Below, one piece after another: positions 61,342 through 64,000 of a stretch of 64,000 bases of DNA. Both the position numbers and the translations under genes were made by a program. How positions within the stretch are numbered: the first letter of the stretch is position 1; each line of letters starts with the position of its first letter. Source of the stretch: CAVSCD01 sp963726335 (GTDB lineage: Bacteria; Acidobacteriota; Aminicenantia; Aminicenantales; UBA8522); contig CAVSCD010000012.1 of the NCBI GenBank assembly GCA_963726335.1, positions 310,001 through 374,000 of the forward strand, in the 5' to 3' direction. Under the pieces are notes generated by a model. It made no database searches. It was given only the letters and a program-made list of their open reading frames with translations, and was not told where the DNA came from.

Positions 61342-64000
61342 ATAATCAAAGAATTCCGAGACATCGATAGAGCCGGCGGATAGGCTCGCCGAGGCCCTGA
61401 ACTTGGCGGATAGATCCACCCTCCTCCCCGTGGGGAGGTTCGGGTGAGGGCGGACCAGTCTAATCCAGCCCTATGCACCGCAGCGCGTAACAGGCGAAAT
61501 GCGGCGGCCGCGCCGGCCGGGATGGGGAAGCGCTCGATCGTGATCGCCTCCGAACTCGTCGCGCTCACGGGGAAGCCGGTGTCGAAACCGCCGTCGTTGA
61601 GCAGCACCCAGACCCGGGAGCCCGCCGGGGGATCAGCCCAGTCCGCGGGCCGGCCGGGGACCGTGAGCTTATAGTCGGTTTCGGCTGACGCGGTGCCGGT
61701 CCACTCCGGCGACCGGCCCCTGAATCCGATCCCGCCGCCCTCGAGCGTGCCCGCGCCGCAGGCGATGAGCCACGGCTTGCCGCCGGGATACTTTCCAAAG
61801 ATGCCGAGCTTTCCCTGGAAACGAACGCCCTCGACCTCCGCTTCGCCCGAGAACTCGCTGAGGACGAGGTAATCTCCCCACGCCGTCTCGACCGCAAGCG
61901 CCACAGCCGCCGGCCCGGCGGCCGCCGGAACCTCGAACCGCCGGGCCGACCGCACCGAGACAAGGCCGCCCGGAGCGCCCGGCTCGTGGACGCCGGCGAA
62001 GATGCTCGCCAGCCCGTCCCCCTCGTTGATCAGGTCGAGATAGCGGACGCGTCGCCCGTAGTGTTGGTGGTCCTCCTGCCCCGGCCCGTTGGCCGCCGCG
62101 ACCTTGCCGACCGGCGACAGGCACCAGAACCTGTAGCTCCCGCCGGGCTCTTCCCAGACGGCCTGCCAGGCAGCCGGCGGGTGCTCGTTCGCCCGGATGT
62201 CGCGCAGGCCGAAGATGGCCTCCCGGGCGATGCTCCCGCCGAACTCGGGAAGCGGCGGCTCGGGGGGCAGCGCGAGGCCATGGAATTTCAGGACGCCGGC
62301 CGCTCCCGCGTCGCTCGAGGCCAACTCGCTGAACAGCCGGTAATCGTGCGTTTTGCCGCCCCGGACGTGGAAGATGTCGACGGCGGCGGTCCGGCCCTCG
62401 GGGCCCTTGAGCAGGACGACGAGCCGTCGGTACTCGGAACACTGCCCGTAAGCGTCGCTCGAGGCCTCGACCGCCGACGCCTCGGGCGTCGTGAACATCA
62501 TCTCCAGCCGCGGCCGGCGCGGGTTCGGGCTGTCGCGTGGGCGGAAGCGCTGGGGCCCGTCGTCGACGACCACCAGGTTGTGGCTCAGCGTGCTGACGAT
62601 CCATTCGTTCACCGGCATGTCGCCGACGTAGCCGTGGTCGCCGAGCGCCGTCCGCCCGCCGTCGCGGTAATAGAGCGAGAGGTTATCGGCGTGGCGGTGA
62701 TTTCCCTCGGGCGAAAAGTTGAGCGAAAGGACCGCCGCCTCGGCGCCCCGGCCGTGGCGCAGGATGCCGGTCATCCAGCCCGGAAAATAGATCTCGGGCA
62801 GGCCGAGGTCGTCCGCTTGGAGGATCTCGCCGGCCTCGAGGTTGAACAGCGCGTATTTTCCCGGCTTCTCCCGGCCCAGAAGGGTGCCGGTCTTGCCCGC
62901 GAAATACTCCGGATAGCGCTTGAGCCCCATCTCGATACACTCGCCCGGCGCCCGTCCGCCGGCATTGCTGTCCTCGACCGGCAGGATCGTCCCGTCGGCA
63001 TGGAGCTGGTCGAGCATCATGCGGTACATCAGCCTGAGCTTGGCGTCGCTCGCGTAGAGGTCGGCCGCGGCGCGCCGCGCCGGGAAGGCCTCCGGCCAGG
63101 CGAAGCCGTTGAGGCGCTCGGGGATCGTCAGGAGCTCGCTCAGGTACATCATCGTGTAGCCGGGGCTCTCGCCGCTGTAGCCGTCGTCCGTGAACGAACC
63201 GTCCCGGACGCCCTCGTAGCCGCGGAGGGCGGTGTCGGCCAGCGCCGGCAGGCCAAGAGCGCGGGCCACCGAGGCGAAGGCGTGATAGATCCGGGGCGTC
63301 TTGTTGTTGATCAGCTTGGCTTGGTCAGGGCCGCCGACGTAGGGTTCGCCCGTGAAGATCCATTCCAGGAGCAGATCGCGCTCGACCGTCTCGCGGTCGG
63401 CGGCGCTCCAGAGCTCGCGGCCCGCCGCGTCCCGGGCGGCCGACACGAGGTCGTAGGCCAGCGAGACGTCGTAAAGCGTCCCCATGCTGTCCGTGCTGGG
63501 GTGGAGCCGGCCGCCGCCCCAGAAGGTCTGCTTCATGGCGGCCTTCGTCAGGCTGTCGCCTTCGAAAACGGCCGTCGCCAGGTGGCGCTTCCAGACGAGC
63601 TCGAGGTCCATGTCGTGGGCGGCCGCGTAGAGAGGCTCGGCGTCGGCGACCGTGTTCCAGTAATCATGGTACAGCCAGTTCCGGTAGCAGGCGGCCAGCC
63701 GGACGAGAATCTCCTGGGCGCGCCGGGAGTAGCGGACGTCGCCCGTGAGGAAACCGGTCAGGGCCAGGTCGCAGGCCCCCTTGATCATGAAGTTTGCCTT
63801 GTACCAGCGGATCGTGCCGCTGAAGCTCATGTGCATCGGGTGCCCGACCCAGTGGTAGGCGAGCTCGCCGGTGCGGTTTTCGGGGTCGGCCTGTTCCTTG
63901 GGGTTGAGGTAGAAGGTGAAGGTCTGGCCGGTCCGCGGGCAGACCAGGTTCTGGGTCTCCGGATACTTGGCGGACGGATAGACGTGCCCGCAGAAGGTGC
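61338..64000 (-). CDS. heparinase II/III-like lyase (N-terminus beyond the right edge)
   Basis: At least 886 residues are present. The frame stays open to the right edge, where FCGHVYPSAKYPETQ and LVCPRTGQTF suggest a metal-binding Cys region like the CxxC pairs in the homologue at 37520. An α/α-toroid domain (YDVSLAYDLVSAARDAAG, FTDDGYSGESPGYTMMYLSEL) is followed by the heparinase β-sandwich (EGNHRHADNLSLYYRDGG, STLSHNLVVVDDGPQRF). The last ~40 residues run through a GC-rich palindrome (61423-61438) and look like read-through rather than native sequence. Same function class as 37520-40306; substrate unknown. Confidence 0.83.
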   Translation of the reverse strand, partial: TFCGHVYPSAKYPETQNLVCPRTGQTFTFYLNPKEQADPENRTGELAYHWVGHPMHMSFSGTIRWYKANFMIKGACDLALTGFLTGDVRYSRRAQEILVRLAACYRNWLYHDYWNTVADAEPLYAAAHDMDLELVWKRHLATAVFEGDSLTKAAMKQTFWGGGRLHPSTDSMGTLYDVSLAYDLVSAARDAAGRELWSAADRETVERDLLLEWIFTGEPYVGGPDQAKLINNKTPRIYHAFASVARALGLPALADTALRGYEGVRDGSFTDDGYSGESPGYTMMYLSELLTIPERLNGFAWPEAFPARRAAADLYASDAKLRLMYRMMLDQLHADGTILPVEDSNAGGRAPGECIEMGLKRYPEYFAGKTGTLLGREKPGKYALFNLEAGEILQADDLGLPEIYFPGWMTGILRHGRGAEAAVLSLNFSPEGNHRHADNLSLYYRDGGRTALGDHGYVGDMPVNEWIVSTLSHNLVVVDDGPQRFRPRDSPNPRRPRLEMMFTTPEASAVEASSDAYGQCSEYRRLVVLLKGPEGRTAAVDIFHVRGGKTHDYRLFSELASSDAGAAGVLKFHGLALPPEPPLPEFGGSIAREAIFGLRDIRANEHPPAAWQAVWEEPGGSYRFWCLSPVGKVAAANGPGQEDHQHYGRRVRYLDLINEGDGLASIFAGVHEPGAPGGLVSVRSARRFEVPAAAGPAAVALAVETAWGDYLVLSEFSGEAEVEGVRFQGKLGIFGKYPGGKPWLIACGAGTLEGGGIGFRGRSPEWTGTASAETDYKLTVPGRPADWADPPAGSRVWVLLNDGGFDTGFPVSATSSEAITIERFPIPAGAAAAFRLLRAAVHRAGLDWSALTRTSPRGGGWIYPPSSGPRRAYPPALSMSRNSLII
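61423..61438. repeat. GC-rich palindrome at the heparinase-like gene 3' end
   Basis: CCTCCCC and GGGGAGG flank a GT loop, followed by TTCGGGTGAGGG. It is related to the palindrome at 17793-17817 and lies within the last codons of the heparinase-like reading frame. Confidence 0.5.

Noticed and set aside
1..64000. CRISPR arrays, tRNA or rRNA genes
   Set aside because: No regularly spaced direct repeats, no cloverleaf-like segments with TTCGA arms and no rRNA-conserved blocks were found by eye in any intergenic gap.

Overview
The window is a GC-rich bacterial chromosome segment. Lipoprotein and β-barrel genes indicate a Gram-negative envelope. The mix of GWxTD-domain protein, PadR with permease-prefix membrane protein, kinase-TPR and HTH-TPR proteins, heparinase-like enzymes and lipocalin-like small exported proteins resembles Acidobacteriota/Aminicenantota-type genomes. 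That placement is an inference from gene content. No rRNA, tRNA, CRISPR array or replication origin was recognised.

Layout. 0-2.2 kb: start of an HTH-type regulator running off the left edge, then a PadR regulator translationally coupled to a polytopic membrane protein, with a PadR-like operator. 2.5-4.4 kb: translational GTPase TypA/BipA with one frameshift. 4.4-9.2 kb: a four-gene operon with 4-nt overlaps (acyl-CoA ligase, NAD(P) reductase, active KAS III, and a KAS III paralogue that has lost its catalytic residues). 9.4-17.8 kb: pirin, a MacA-like adaptor with two FtsX/MacB permeases and a broken ATPase, a signal peptidase remnant, a BrnT/BrnA toxin-antitoxin pair and a secreted protein. 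Three copies of a 184-185 bp MITE-like element lie among these genes. 18-22.9 kb: ECF sigma and anti-sigma pair, kinase-TPR protein, uroporphyrinogen-decarboxylase-like protein.

23-31 kb: secreted TIM-barrel protein, XRE regulator with small membrane protein, SAM methyltransferase, DUF4177-like protein, BNR/DUF5107-like lipoprotein, 14-TM MFS exporter. 31.5-43.5 kb: FabF plus FabK/nitronate-monooxygenase pair, C39-like lipoprotein peptidase with a small membrane partner, M3 peptidase, heparinase II/III-like lyase, GWxTD protein, SH3/β-barrel protein. 43.7-49.6 kb: TetR-regulated YbhGFSR-like ABC exporter in which the two ATPase halves are separate genes. 49.6-64 kb: secreted α/α-barrel glycosidase-like protein, Npt-type nucleotide carrier fused to HEAT repeats, two HTH-TM-TPR regulators interleaved with three small exported β-barrel proteins, a DoxX protein and a second heparinase-like gene running off the right edge.

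Three themes stand out. First, the coupled active/dead KAS III pair, which suggests an undescribed condensing heterodimer. Second, the dispersed MITE whose second copy, flanked by an ATAG duplication, splits an ABC-transporter operon whose ATPase then carries a nonsense codon. Third, a sensory architecture in which one FlgO/TolB-like plus TPR module is fused either to a kinase or to an HTH-TM module. At least nine genes carry indel frameshifts. Several fall in homopolymers, so residual assembly error is as plausible as true gene decay.
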